A stretch of DNA of 64,000 bases. Origin: Devosia limi DSM 17137. Lineage in GTDB: Bacteria > Pseudomonadota > Alphaproteobacteria > Rhizobiales > Devosiaceae. Below are positions 47,986 to 55,710 of this stretch, one piece after another. Made by a program: the position numbers and the translations under genes. The notes beneath the pieces were generated by a model. The model saw nothing but the letters and a program-made list of their open reading frames with translations, searched no databases and was not told the origin of the DNA. The DNA lies in NCBI RefSeq assembly GCF_900128975.1, contig NZ_FQVC01000003.1, positions 1-64,000 on the forward strand, written 5' to 3'. Position 1 is the stretch's first letter; each line of letters begins with the position of its first letter.

Positions 47986-48011
47986 GGAACCAAAGTCCTT
48001 CTCACCCCGTT
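47986..48011 (+). promoter_or_regulatory. EcfG-type general stress promoter
   Basis: GGAAC (47986-47990), 17 bases, CGTT (48008-48011) matches the alphaproteobacterial EcfG consensus GGAAC-N16/17-CGTT exactly. It is 88 bases upstream of the 43-codon gene at 48099, which with the DUF3309 gene would form a stress transcript. Confidence 0.75.
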
Positions 48012-48098
48012 CAATTGGCAAGCGCAACAACGCGCCGGTCAACTCAAACGTAGCGCCTGTCAATGCTTGGCAGTGACAGCAGAACGGTGGGGGATGGA

Positions 48099-48230
48099 AT
48101 GCACCAGACACGGACGATTTCGGCTCAGGCCTATGATGGCCGTACGCATTACGCGCAGGTTCTGATCGCCTTGACGCCTGCATTCCTCATCCTGCTCGCC
48201 GCCACAGGTTTGATGCTGGCCATTCTTTAA
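48099..48230 (+). CDS. Small single-helix membrane protein, hypothetical
   Basis: A 43-residue frame: a polar start (MHQTRTISAQAYDGRTHYAQ) followed by one strong membrane helix (LIALTPAFLILLAATGLML) that runs nearly to the stop. GGTGGGGG lies at proper distance before the ATG. It has an exact EcfG promoter upstream and the DUF3309 gene 34 bases downstream, which together make it more credible than a chance frame. I do not recognise a family. Being so short, it could still be spurious. Confidence 0.55.
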   Translation: MHQTRTISAQAYDGRTHYAQVLIALTPAFLILLAATGLMLAIL

Positions 48231-48264
48231 GCGTCTCTAGACACGTCAAAAGAAGGGGAACCCC

Positions 48265-48423
48265 ATGACGTTAGGTACAATTCTCATCATCGTCCTGATC
48301 CTGCTGTTGATCGGGGCACTGCCGAACTGGGGCTACTCGCGTGGATTTGGCTACTTCCCCTCCGGCATTCTGGGCGTAATTCTCGTGGTGATCCTGATCC
48401 TGGTTTTGATGGGTCGAATTTAG
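48265..48423 (+). CDS. DUF3309-family small membrane protein
   Basis: The 52-residue protein, MTLGTILIIVLILLLIGALP then NWGYSRGFGYFPSG and a second helix GVILVVILILVLMGRI, is a typical DUF3309 protein: two membrane helices joined by a short Gly/Tyr turn. The family is widespread in Rhizobiales and often linked to general stress; its function is unknown. AAGGGGA precedes the ATG. It probably shares the EcfG promoter at 47986 and ends at the terminator at 48520. Confidence 0.85.
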   Translation: MTLGTILIIVLILLLIGALPNWGYSRGFGYFPSGILGVILVVILILVLMGRI

Positions 48424-48519
48424 CGAGTGCAGGTAATGGGCGCACCGGTTTACCGGCTTCACTTTAGTGGAACGCGCCCAGCGGGTCGAAGGTCGCCCCC
48501 CTTTCGTCCCGCCCCTTGC

Positions 48520-48556
48520 CACCCCGGTGCGCTCAATGCGTGCCGGGGTGTCTTTT
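48520..48556 (+). terminator. Terminator after the DUF3309 gene
   Basis: CACCCCGG / CCGGGGTG, an 8-base stem with a 15-base loop, followed by TCTTTT. It lies 97 bases past the stop and separates the small stress genes from the DUF883 gene. Confidence 0.7.
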
Positions 48557-48626
48557 AGCTTGGTAATGGGGGTGCGGCCGACCGTATCCCGTTCAGTCTC
48601 GAATTGATCATCAAGGAGCGTCTCTC

Positions 48627-48989
48627 ATGGCAACTACCCCCGATCTCGCCCCCACCGCACCAACCCGTCGCAAGCCTGCCGCCCCGCGCAACAACCGCGC
48701 CAAGGAACAGCAGCTTGAAGACCAGGTCGCCCAGTTGCAGAACGATATCAAGGCCATAGCGAACACACTGGCCCGTCTCAGCAATGAGAAGGTGGCCGAA
48801 GCCCGCGAAGTCGCCAAGTCGGAGGTCAAGAACCTGCAGCAGCAGTCGCAGCACGTGATTGACGATGTGCAGGAACAGGCCGGGGCCCTCGAACAGCAGC
48901 TCAAGGATACTATCCGCGAAAAGCCGCTGGCCGCGGTAGCCACCGCCATCGGTCTCGGCTTCGTCCTGGCCCTGCTGTCGCGGCGCTAG
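48627..48989 (+). CDS. DUF883 (ElaB/YqjD-like) membrane-anchored protein
   Basis: A 120-residue protein with an Ala/Pro/Arg-rich start, a long coiled coil (about 30-95, rich in Glu, Gln and Lys) and a C-terminal membrane anchor (AVATAIGLGFVLALLSRR). This is the ElaB/YqjD plan; such proteins bind ribosomes at the membrane in stationary phase in E. coli. AAGGAG precedes the ATG. A holin-like gene follows 5 bases later, as yqjE follows yqjD. I searched for an EcfG promoter in 48424-48626 and found no fitting pair. Confidence 0.85.
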   Translation: MATTPDLAPTAPTRRKPAAPRNNRAKEQQLEDQVAQLQNDIKAIANTLARLSNEKVAEAREVAKSEVKNLQQQSQHVIDDVQEQAGALEQQLKDTIREKPLAAVATAIGLGFVLALLSRR

Positions 48990-48994
48990 GAACC

Positions 48995-49438
48995 ATGAAC
49001 GCCCTCTTCCCCCAAATTGCGGCCCTGCTCGGCTTCGAAATAGAAGCGATTACCGACCGCGCCAAACGGCTGACGGTAGCCTATGGGATCATCGGCCTGT
49101 TCGGGGTGATCGCGTTCGTGTTCCTGCTGGTGGCAGGGTTTCTTGCCCTTGCCGATTGGCTGGGCCCGATCTATGCGGCCCTGATCCTTGCCGGCAGCTT
49201 CTTGCTGCTGGCCCTGGCGACGTTTCTGGGCACCAGGATCGGCGAAGGCGAGCGCAGGCGGCGCGAGGCCGAACGCCGGCGCGCCAATCAGACCAGCGCT
49301 GCGGTGACCACGGCTGCGATGACGGCCCTGCCGGTGGTGATGAGTTCGCCAACCGCACGCATCATCGCCCTGCCGGTCGTGGCGCTCGGCGTCTATTACC
49401 TGCTGCGCGGCGGCTCAACGCCGCCAAAGCGGGACTGA
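48995..49438 (+). CDS. Holin-superfamily III-like / YqjE-type membrane protein
   Basis: This 147-residue protein has two close membrane helices (YGIIGLFGVIAFVFLLVAGF and YAALILAGSFLLLALATFLG), a charged stretch (GEGERRRREAERRRANQ) and a third helix near the end. It belongs to the 'phage holin family' that includes YqjE; despite the name it is a chromosomal partner of DUF883 proteins, not a lysis protein. It lies 5 bases after the DUF883 gene and is convergent with the kinase gene at 49482. Confidence 0.8.
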   Translation: MNALFPQIAALLGFEIEAITDRAKRLTVAYGIIGLFGVIAFVFLLVAGFLALADWLGPIYAALILAGSFLLLALATFLGTRIGEGERRRREAERRRANQTSAAVTTAAMTALPVVMSSPTARIIALPVVALGVYYLLRGGSTPPKRD

Positions 49439-49481
49439 TAGCGACCGCCTCCCTAGGCCGCGGAGGTCGGCTCCGCGCGCC

Positions 49482-51002
49482 TCAATAGGCCAGTGCCGGC
49501 AGTGGCATCCAGATATCGGCCGCTACGCCGTCGGGTGCAAAGTCCAACTGCACGCTGCTGTCGAGCACCTTGGCGAGGCTCCGCTCGATCAGCTTGGCGC
49601 CCAGCCCATATTCCTGCGGCCGCTGAACCGCAGGCCCACCGCGTTCGCGCCAGCGCAGCGACAATCCGCGACTGGGCTGGCTGCGCACTTCCCAGTCGAT
49701 GCTCACCACGCCGTTCTGATCCGACCAGGCCCCATAACGATGCGCATTGGTCGTCAGCTCATGCAGGATCAGCCCCAGCCCCAAAGCGTGGTCGGCCGGC
49801 AATGTCATGTCCTCGCCGCGGATCTCGGCCCGATCCGGATTATCCAGGAAGCGCGGCCCCAATTGCGAGGCGACCACTTCATAGAGCTGCACCCCGGACC
49901 AGTCGCGGTCGGCCAGCAGCACATGGGCATCGGAAATGGTGCGCAACCGCCCCGAAAACGCATTGATGAATTCGCGCGGGTCCGGATTTTGCCGAATGGT
50001 CTGACGCGCCACCGACTGGATCATCGCCAGCGTATTCTTGACCCGGTGATTGAGTTCACGCAGCAGCAGCCGCGTCTGCTCGGCACTGTGCTTGCTTTCG
50101 GAGATATCCAGGCTGACCCCCATCATGATCAGCGGGCGCCCCTCGGCATCGCGTTGATAGACCCTGCCCCGCATTGTCACCCAGCGGTTGTTCTCGGCCA
50201 GCCGGGCCTCCACGTTGAAATCATAGCCATCCCGGAAGCTGGCGCCGAGCGCCCGCCGCATCATGTTGCGGTCATCGGGGTGCGTTGTATCCAGCACCTG
50301 CTTGACGTGGATGGGCCCGGCCTCGGGCAGCTCATACATGCGCCGGAATGTGTCATTGCACGACACTTCGCCGCTGCGCAGTTCCCACACCCAGCTGCCA
50401 ACCTTGCCGGCCTCGAGCGTCAGGGCATGGCGCCACTCTTCCTGAAGCAGAGCCGCCGCCGTGCGGGCCCGCACCCGCGCTTCGTCCTTGAGCGCCAGAA
50501 GGCTGGACGCCACTTCCGCCAGGTCTTCCAGTTGCACCAGCAGCGCCGGATCGACATGGTCGCGCGCCTTGGAACCCAGCACGCACAGCGTACCGAGCCG
50601 CTGGCCGTGCACTGTCACCGGCACCCCGGCGTAAAACCGGATTGCCGGCCAACCGGTCACAAAGGGATTGGTCTGGAAACGCGCATCGCGCTGCATGTCG
50701 AGCACGACCATATGGGGGCTATCGGCAGCGAGGGTATGGGCGCAAAAGGAAACGTCGACATCGGTTTGCGCCGGGGCGCCAGGTAGTCCGAAGCAGGAGC
50801 GAAACCATTGTCGTTCGGCATCGACCAGGGTCACCTGCGCATATTCAGTGCCGAACAGCCGGGCCGCGATGCGGGTCAGTCGATCAAAGTCGGCATCCGC
50901 CTCGGAATCAAGAACATTGAGAGCGGCTAAAACTTCGAGCCGCCCGGGATCGTCTAATACCCTGCGGACCTTATCCGGTAAGGGCTTATTCAGGTCTGTC
51001 AC
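49482..51002 (-). CDS. GAF-PAS sensor histidine kinase, HWE family
   Basis: The 506-residue soluble kinase has a GAF domain (about 25-172), a PAS domain (about 190-305) and an HWE-type kinase core with the phospho-His in RELNHRVKNTLAM (H319), the N-box HELTTNAHRYGA and WRERGGP, which supplies the W-x-E of the name. No membrane helix is seen, so it senses a cytosolic signal; PAS and GAF domains often bind flavin, haem or small ligands, but the ligand is not shown. HWE/HisKA_2 kinases feed PhyR, and this one lies 4 kb from phyR. A near-consensus EcfG promoter (GCAAC-N16-CGTT, minus strand, 51098-51074) may drive it. Confidence 0.86.
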   Translation of the reverse strand: MTDLNKPLPDKVRRVLDDPGRLEVLAALNVLDSEADADFDRLTRIAARLFGTEYAQVTLVDAERQWFRSCFGLPGAPAQTDVDVSFCAHTLAADSPHMVVLDMQRDARFQTNPFVTGWPAIRFYAGVPVTVHGQRLGTLCVLGSKARDHVDPALLVQLEDLAEVASSLLALKDEARVRARTAAALLQEEWRHALTLEAGKVGSWVWELRSGEVSCNDTFRRMYELPEAGPIHVKQVLDTTHPDDRNMMRRALGASFRDGYDFNVEARLAENNRWVTMRGRVYQRDAEGRPLIMMGVSLDISESKHSAEQTRLLLRELNHRVKNTLAMIQSVARQTIRQNPDPREFINAFSGRLRTISDAHVLLADRDWSGVQLYEVVASQLGPRFLDNPDRAEIRGEDMTLPADHALGLGLILHELTTNAHRYGAWSDQNGVVSIDWEVRSQPSRGLSLRWRERGGPAVQRPQEYGLGAKLIERSLAKVLDSSVQLDFAPDGVAADIWMPLPALAY

Positions 51003-51164
51003 TTCTCGTCCTGACGCTTACGCGGCAAAAATGCCCTGATATTCCAGCTGAAATGCTATCCTTAACTTCCAGCAACGCCCGACCTTGGTTTTGGTTGCGC
51101 GCTGCGGCGATTTTTTTCCCTGCGGTGCGGGCCAATGCAAAGGCGGCCCCGATATCGTCCGGGC

Positions 51165-52559
51165 CTATGCCCCGGCGGCTGCCAGTTCAGGCAGTGCCAC
51201 GGTCACCGCCAGGCCCCCTTCAGCACGTCGCTCATAGAGTGGCGCGCCACCAAACTGCTGCGCCAGCTGCCTGATGATCACCGAGCCCAGCCCACCCTCG
51301 CCCAGATCCTGCTTGTCCGGCACGCCGATGCCATTATCAAGCACGACCAGCGTGGCCACACCCTCGGTGTTGCGCTGCAGGCGCACGATAATATTGCCAC
51401 TGCGTCCATCGGGAAAGGCGTGCTTCATGGCGTTGGTCACCAGCTCGCCCACCACGATGCCCAGGGTCGTCGCATCGCGCGCACCAATGACGATCGGCTC
51501 GACCTCGCCGACCAGCGTTACATCGCCAATATCGGTGGCCCCGGTTTCCAGATCCTCCAGCACGGCCGTCAGGAACTCGTCGGCCTGCGTGGTTTCAAGA
51601 TCGCCCCCCAAGCGCAACCGCCGATGCGCCGACGCCACGGCATGCACCCGCGATCGCGCCGCCTCCAGAGCCGCGCGTACTTCTGCGGAATCCGAACGCA
51701 TCAATTGCAGCCCCAGCAGCGACGATACCGTCGCCAGCGAATTGCCGATCCGGTGATTGGTGTCCTGCAGCAGCGCTTCCACCCGTTCGCGTTCCCGCTC
51801 GGCATGGGCGGTCGCCTCGGCCAGGGCCTGCGTCCGCTCGCTCACCCGCGCCTCGAGGCTTTCATTCTGGTCCTTCAATTCACTCTGGCTACGCGACAGC
51901 GCCGTCACCTGCTGCTGGGAGCGATTGAACAGCGAAAACGCCAGGATCGCCGCCCCTGCCAGCGCCGACAGCACCGCCGCCACCAGCCAGCGCCGCGAGC
52001 GCTCGATCGCCTCGTTGCGCGCCAGCAACTGAGCGTCTTCATTGGCAATGAAGCGCGCCAGCGAGCCGCGCACATCGTCCATCAGCCGCATGCCCATGCC
52101 CGTTTCCACCAGAGAGCGCGCTTGCGACGGACGGTTGGCGGCAACCAGTCCGATGCTGTGATCCATCTCGGCGGTCTTGGCCCTGATCTCCTCGCCGATG
52201 CTGGCGACCTGGGCCGCCTTGCTGGCATCGTCCGCAACCAATGCGCTCAGCCCCGCCAGATCCTGTTCGATGTCGCGGGTCGCGTTGCGATACGTCGCCA
52301 GATATTCATCGTTCTGGGTCAGCACATAGCCGCGCTGGCCACTCTCGGCCTCGGCCAGGCCGATCGACACTTCACGCGCCTGCAGCCGTGTGTCGTAGGT
52401 CCCGATCACATCCTGCAATTGCCGGTCGACGCCCTGGACCAGAAACAGCGCTGCCGCGACCGCTACCAGCACGAGAGCCAGCGAAACCAGAACGGCAAAG
52501 CGCTGCCCGCTGCGCGGCGGCGACAATGCAAAGCTGACCGCTTCGGTGGCGTTGGTCAC
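51165..52559 (-). CDS. CHASE3-domain membrane histidine kinase, HisKA_2 family
   Basis: A 464-residue kinase with a first membrane helix (about 21-43), a periplasmic CHASE3 domain (44-187), a second helix (191-211), a coiled coil (215-262) and a HisKA_2 core with phospho-His in LLQDTNHRIGNSLATV (H269), N-box GELVTNAMKHAF and LDNGIGVP. This is the PhyK-like architecture for stress sensing at the membrane. I place the start at a GTG (52559) 8 bases after AAAGGG; a longer frame from a TTG at 52610 exists. The Crp-type gene lies 72 bases upstream on the same strand. Confidence 0.85.
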   Translation of the reverse strand: MTNATEAVSFALSPPRSGQRFAVLVSLALVLVAVAAALFLVQGVDRQLQDVIGTYDTRLQAREVSIGLAEAESGQRGYVLTQNDEYLATYRNATRDIEQDLAGLSALVADDASKAAQVASIGEEIRAKTAEMDHSIGLVAANRPSQARSLVETGMGMRLMDDVRGSLARFIANEDAQLLARNEAIERSRRWLVAAVLSALAGAAILAFSLFNRSQQQVTALSRSQSELKDQNESLEARVSERTQALAEATAHAERERERVEALLQDTNHRIGNSLATVSSLLGLQLMRSDSAEVRAALEAARSRVHAVASAHRRLRLGGDLETTQADEFLTAVLEDLETGATDIGDVTLVGEVEPIVIGARDATTLGIVVGELVTNAMKHAFPDGRSGNIIVRLQRNTEGVATLVVLDNGIGVPDKQDLGEGGLGSVIIRQLAQQFGGAPLYERRAEGGLAVTVALPELAAAGA

Positions 52560-52631
52560 GACAGGTACCCTTTGTCTGGTGGCTGCATCTATTGGGCTAA
52601 CGTGGAGCAATGGCGGTTTTGAGGCTGGTTT

Positions 52632-53387
52632 CTAGATCAATGGGCGCTTGATGTCGGGCAGCCCCTCCCAGCCGGCCACCGCCATCAAGCCCTCGACATC
52701 GAGGACCTCGCAGGCCCGGTCCAGCCATCTGATATATTGACGCTCCGCCAGTTTGCGCAGGGTCTTGTTGGTATGAACGATGGACAGTCCCAGCGTATCG
52801 GCAACGTGCAATTGCGAGATCGGAATATGCAGCCGGCTCGTCGCCGATAGCCCGACGCTGGCTGCCCGTTGATGCAGGAAGGCCAACAGGTAAGCTGCCC
52901 GCTCGATTGCCGTCCGGCGCCCAAGGCTGAGCAGATGATCGTCGAGCATGCGTTCTTCGCGCGCCGCCAGCCAGGTAATGTCAAAGCCCAGCCCCGGATG
53001 GTTGCGGAACAGCGTATCAAGCCGATCGCGCTGGAACACGCACAGCACCAGCGGCGACAGCGCCTCCACCGAATGCTGCATCTCCCCGATCACCGAGCCC
53101 TGCAAGCCAACGAGATCGCCCGGCAGCATGTAGTTGAGGATTTGCCGGCGCCCATCCGGCAGCAGCTTGTACCGGAAGGCCCAGCCGGACAGCACCGTGT
53201 AGAGATGGGCGCTATGCGCGCCTTCCGACAGCAGCGTCGCGCCGGTTTCCGCCTGCAATTCCCCGGTTTTGAACGAGGAAACGAACTTGAGCTCGGCCGG
53301 TTCGAAGGCGCGAAACTGCGCCATCGTGCGCAGCGGACACTGCTCGCAGGGCACGCGACGCGCTGAGCTGGGCAGGACCACGCTCAT
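52632..53387 (-). CDS. Crp/Fnr-family transcriptional regulator
   Basis: The 251-residue regulator has a cyclic-nucleotide-binding-like domain (about 25-140; TLLSEGAHSAHLYTVLSGWA, MLPGDLVGLQGSVIGEM) and a C-terminal winged helix (VADTLGLSIVHTNKTLRKLAERQYI). An N-terminal CEQCPLR pair recalls FNR, but the four-Cys cluster set is not present, so an iron-sulfur role is uncertain. I start at ATG 53387, after GGGGGCGTGGC; the longer frame to 53420 is less likely. It is divergent from the receiver gene across about 100 bases, and lies within the stress-response cluster. Confidence 0.82.
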   Translation of the reverse strand: MSVVLPSSARRVPCEQCPLRTMAQFRAFEPAELKFVSSFKTGELQAETGATLLSEGAHSAHLYTVLSGWAFRYKLLPDGRRQILNYMLPGDLVGLQGSVIGEMQHSVEALSPLVLCVFQRDRLDTLFRNHPGLGFDITWLAAREERMLDDHLLSLGRRTAIERAAYLLAFLHQRAASVGLSATSRLHIPISQLHVADTLGLSIVHTNKTLRKLAERQYIRWLDRACEVLDVEGLMAVAGWEGLPDIKRPLI

Positions 53388-53488
53388 GCCACGCCCCCAC
53401 TCATATCTTTTCCGGCGCATGTCTTTGTTAAATGACGCCCGTCCGCCAAACGCGCAGGAAAGCCCCCTTCTGTATCGAGGGACATGCT

Positions 53489-53860
53489 GTGCCGATCAAT
53501 AAAATCGCCCTGTTGGTTGAGGAAGAATTCCTCATCGCCATGGACCTCGAGCGCGTTCTGGAACACTTCGCAATCACCGAAACCGTGATCGCCCGAACCG
53601 CCCAGGAAGCATTGGCGCTCCAGACCGATTGGAATGCCTTCGCCCTCGCCATCGTTGACGTCGGCCACGCCCCTCATGCCGGCCTTGAACTCGCGCACCA
53701 TTTGCTCTCCACCGGTGTACCGCTGGTGCTGACCACCACTGACCTGTCGCTGGCCGGCGGGATACCCGACCTGCCAAATGTGCCCGTTGTCACCAAGCCG
53801 GTGCCTGAAACGGTGCTGGTGGGCGCCCTGCAAAGGGCGCTCTCCGTGATTTCAGAATGA
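53489..53860 (+). CDS. Single-domain response regulator
   Basis: A 123-residue receiver with no output domain. The phospho-acceptor is D57 (AIVDVG), the switch Thr lies in VLTTTD and the Lys is K103 (VTKPVP). The acidic pocket reads VEEEFLIAMDLE, with Glu where the usual motif has Glu-Asp. Such receivers act as phosphate sinks or relays beside PhyR in general stress circuits. The probable start is a GTG at 53489; a longer frame begins at 53432. Its 3' end overlaps that of ecfG by 9 bases on the other strand. Confidence 0.78.
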   Translation: MPINKIALLVEEEFLIAMDLERVLEHFAITETVIARTAQEALALQTDWNAFALAIVDVGHAPHAGLELAHHLLSTGVPLVLTTTDLSLAGGIPDLPNVPVVTKPVPETVLVGALQRALSVISE

Positions 53861-54406
53861 GTGATTGTGCGTCGTCACCTGCGTCGACACGGCATCGGGA
53901 CCGTAATCGGCCTCGCCGGTGACCTGAAGAATATCCTGCAACCGCGTTCTTGCCCGGCTGACCCGGCTCTTCATCGTGCCAATCGCGCAGGAGCAGATCT
54001 CGGCTGCCTCCTCGTAGGAGAACCCGGACGCCCCGATCAGTATCACCGCTTCGCGCTGGTCATCGGGAAGCTGCGCCAGGGCCTTCTTGAAGTCCTGCAT
54101 GTCCATCGAGCCATATTGGGCTGGATGCACGGACAGGCGCTCGGTGAATGCACCATCGCTATCCTGCACTTCACGGCCACGCTTGCGCATCTGGCTGTAG
54201 AATTCATTGCGCAGGATGGTGAACAGCCACGCCTTGATATTGGTGCCCATTTCAAAGCTGGATTGCTTGGCCCAGGCCTTCATCACGGTGTCCTGCACCA
54301 GATCATCGGCCTTGTCGTGCTTGCCCGTCAGCGATACCGCGAAAGCGCGCAGCGATGGGAGGGTAGCCAGCATCTCGCGCTTGAACGTCGTCGGCTCGCC
54401 GGTCAC
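53852..54406 (-). CDS. ecfG: EcfG, general stress ECF sigma factor
   Basis: The 184-residue sigma factor shows region 2 (REMLATLPSLRAFAVSLTGKHDKADDLVQDTVMKAW in pattern, cited by its parts LPSLRAFAVSLTG and DDLVQDTVMKAW) and region 4 (YEEAAEICSCAIGTMKSRVSRAR). These are hallmarks of the EcfG group, which reads GGAAC-N16/17-CGTT promoters. NepR sequesters it until phosphorylated PhyR binds NepR. I choose the GTG at 54406 with GGAG upstream, just past the nepR stop; a GTG at 54424 and a longer frame to 54541 are alternatives. It is the second gene of the nepR-ecfG operon. Confidence 0.9.
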   Translation of the reverse strand: MTGEPTTFKREMLATLPSLRAFAVSLTGKHDKADDLVQDTVMKAWAKQSSFEMGTNIKAWLFTILRNEFYSQMRKRGREVQDSDGAFTERLSVHPAQYGSMDMQDFKKALAQLPDDQREAVILIGASGFSYEEAAEICSCAIGTMKSRVSRARTRLQDILQVTGEADYGPDAVSTQVTTHNHSF

Positions 54407-54410
54407 GTCC

Positions 54411-54641
54411 TTATTCTCCGCCACGAGCGCTCTTCCCTTTTTGCGCGTCGACCTGCGCAGCTTCGGCATTATCGAGTTTTTCGAGCAGGTCGAGCAGCTG
54501 GTCCGGGACGCCCTCGTCCTGTACCGAGCCATAGAGAGCACGCAGACGCGCGCCGATGTCCGAATTGGGACCCAGCCCGTCGTCAGCCCGCCCAGCCTGC
54601 ATTCGTGTACGCTGCTGGGACACCAGTTTATCCTTTATCAT
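54411..54641 (-). CDS. nepR: NepR-family anti-sigma factor
   Basis: A 76-residue protein with the two-helix NepR core (GPNSDIGARLRALYGSVQDE and VPDQLLDLLEKLDNAE), flanked by disordered charged ends. It binds EcfG in unstressed cells and PhyR-P under stress. It begins with an ATG at 54641 preceded by AAAAGG, and its stop is 4 bases before the ecfG start. A near-consensus EcfG promoter lies about 50 bases upstream, so the operon should be autoregulated. Confidence 0.9.
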   Translation of the reverse strand: MIKDKLVSQQRTRMQAGRADDGLGPNSDIGARLRALYGSVQDEGVPDQLLDLLEKLDNAEAAQVDAQKGKSARGGE

Positions 54642-54689
54642 ACCTTTTGAGACCGCCAGATGTATGTTTCAGCCCATGCTTGCCGGAGA

Positions 54690-54714
54690 AATGCCCGGCG
54701 CAACAAAAAGTTCC
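54690..54714 (-). promoter_or_regulatory. EcfG-type promoter of nepR-ecfG
   Basis: On the minus strand GGAAC (54714-54710), 16 bases, CATT (54693-54690): one mismatch from CGTT. Its -35 mirrors that of phyR (GTTCC..GGAAC, 54710-54728), so the two promoters share one symmetrical centre. Confidence 0.65.
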
Positions 54715-54723
54715 GTGCGCATT

Positions 54724-54748
54724 GGAACTTTTGCTGACCGATCCCGTT
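54724..54748 (+). promoter_or_regulatory. EcfG-type promoter of phyR
   Basis: GGAAC (54724-54728), 16 bases, CGTT (54745-54748): an exact EcfG consensus 48 bases before the phyR ATG. Confidence 0.85.
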
Positions 54749-54796
54749 AATCGGGCTCATGAACTCGAATTCTGTAGCGTCACTGGGGAGTATACC

Positions 54797-55591
54797 ATGA
54801 CATTGTCGACGCGGATTGCACCGCACCTGCCGTATCTGCGGCGGTTTTCCCGCGCCACGACCGGCTCGCAGACATCGGGCGACGCGTATGTCGCGGCCAC
54901 GCTTGAGGCGCTGATCGCCGATGTGTCGCTGTTCCCTGAAGCGTCCAACGACCGGATCGCCCTGTACAAGCTGTTCTCGGCGCTATTCTCCAGCTCGGCC
55001 GTCAAGGTGCCCGAGCCCACCTCCACTTTTGCCTGGGAAAAGCGGGCCGCCCACAATCTGGCAACGCTCTCCCCGCGTCCGCGCCAGGCCTTCCTGCTCG
55101 TTGCCGTAGAGGGTTTCACTCACGGCCAGGCCGCCGAGATTCTCTCGGTTTCCGAACCCGAATTCGCGGCGCTGCTGGATGAGGCCTCGGTCGAGATTTC
55201 CCGCCAGGTGGCGACCGAAATCATGATCATCGAGGATGAGCCGCTGATCGCCATGGATATCGAGCAGCTGGTCGAAAGCCTCGGTCACAAGGTCGTTTCG
55301 GTGGCCCGCACCCATAAGGAAGCGGTCCATTTGTTCGGTCAGACCCATCCGCGCATGATCCTGGCCGATATCCAGCTCGCCGATGGCAGTTCAGGCATCG
55401 ACGCGGTCAACGACATCCTCAATACCCACTCGGTACCGGTGATCTTCATTACCGCCTTCCCCGAGCGTCTGCTGACCGGTGAACGTCCTGAACCGACCTT
55501 CCTCGTGACCAAGCCGTTCAATCCCGACATGGTCAAGGCGCTGATCAGCCAGGCGCTGTTCTTCAATGAAGGCTCGCGCGCCGCAGCCTGA
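54797..55591 (+). CDS. phyR: PhyR, general stress response regulator
   Basis: The 264-residue protein has a sigma-like N-terminal half (1-138; FTHGQAAEILSVSEPEF resembles sigma region 4) and a C-terminal receiver (142-264) with phospho-acceptor D191 (ILADIQLADG), T219 and K239 (TKPF). Phosphorylation frees the sigma-like part to bind NepR and release EcfG. The ATG at 54797 follows GGGGAG; the open frame extends far upstream but through the promoter. It is divergent from nepR-ecfG, the standard arrangement, and ends at a strong terminator. Confidence 0.93.
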   Translation: MTLSTRIAPHLPYLRRFSRATTGSQTSGDAYVAATLEALIADVSLFPEASNDRIALYKLFSALFSSSAVKVPEPTSTFAWEKRAAHNLATLSPRPRQAFLLVAVEGFTHGQAAEILSVSEPEFAALLDEASVEISRQVATEIMIIEDEPLIAMDIEQLVESLGHKVVSVARTHKEAVHLFGQTHPRMILADIQLADGSSGIDAVNDILNTHSVPVIFITAFPERLLTGERPEPTFLVTKPFNPDMVKALISQALFFNEGSRAAA

Positions 55592-55616
55592 TCCCCCGCC
55601 GATCACAATCGCTTCA

Positions 55617-55644
55617 AAAGGCCGGGTTTTCCCGGCCTTTTTTG
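55617..55644 (+). terminator. Rho-independent terminator after phyR
   Basis: AAAAGGCCGGG-TTTT-CCCGGCCTTTTTT: a perfect stem with a four-base loop and a T-run, 25 bases past the stop. Confidence 0.92.
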
Positions 55645-55653
55645 GTTCTGTCC

Positions 55654-55678
55654 GGAACTCCCCCATGGGCTGACCGTT
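55654..55678 (+). promoter_or_regulatory. EcfG-type promoter of the DUF1328 gene
   Basis: GGAAC (55654-55658), 16 bases, CGTT (55675-55678), an exact consensus placed 32 bases before the ATG at 55711 and directly behind the phyR terminator. Confidence 0.85.
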
Positions 55679-55710
55679 GTCATTACACGCGCTGAAATCG
55701 GAGATTTGAC

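Noticed and set aside
48469..48593. GGAAC at 48469 and CGTT at 48590 as an EcfG promoter for the DUF883 gene
   Set aside because: The two are over 110 bases apart; no partner at 16-17 bases exists for either.
48995..49438. Phage holin, hence prophage remnant
   Set aside because: The family name is historical; the gene pairs with DUF883 and no other phage gene is near.
51135..52622. A 495-codon plus-strand frame
   Set aside because: Antisense to the CHASE3 histidine kinase; rich in His, Arg and Gln as expected of a shadow frame.
53861..54796. An N-terminal extension of PhyR of more than 300 residues
   Set aside because: The frame is open upstream but crosses the nepR-ecfG genes on the other strand and the phyR promoter; PhyR proteins are about 260 residues.
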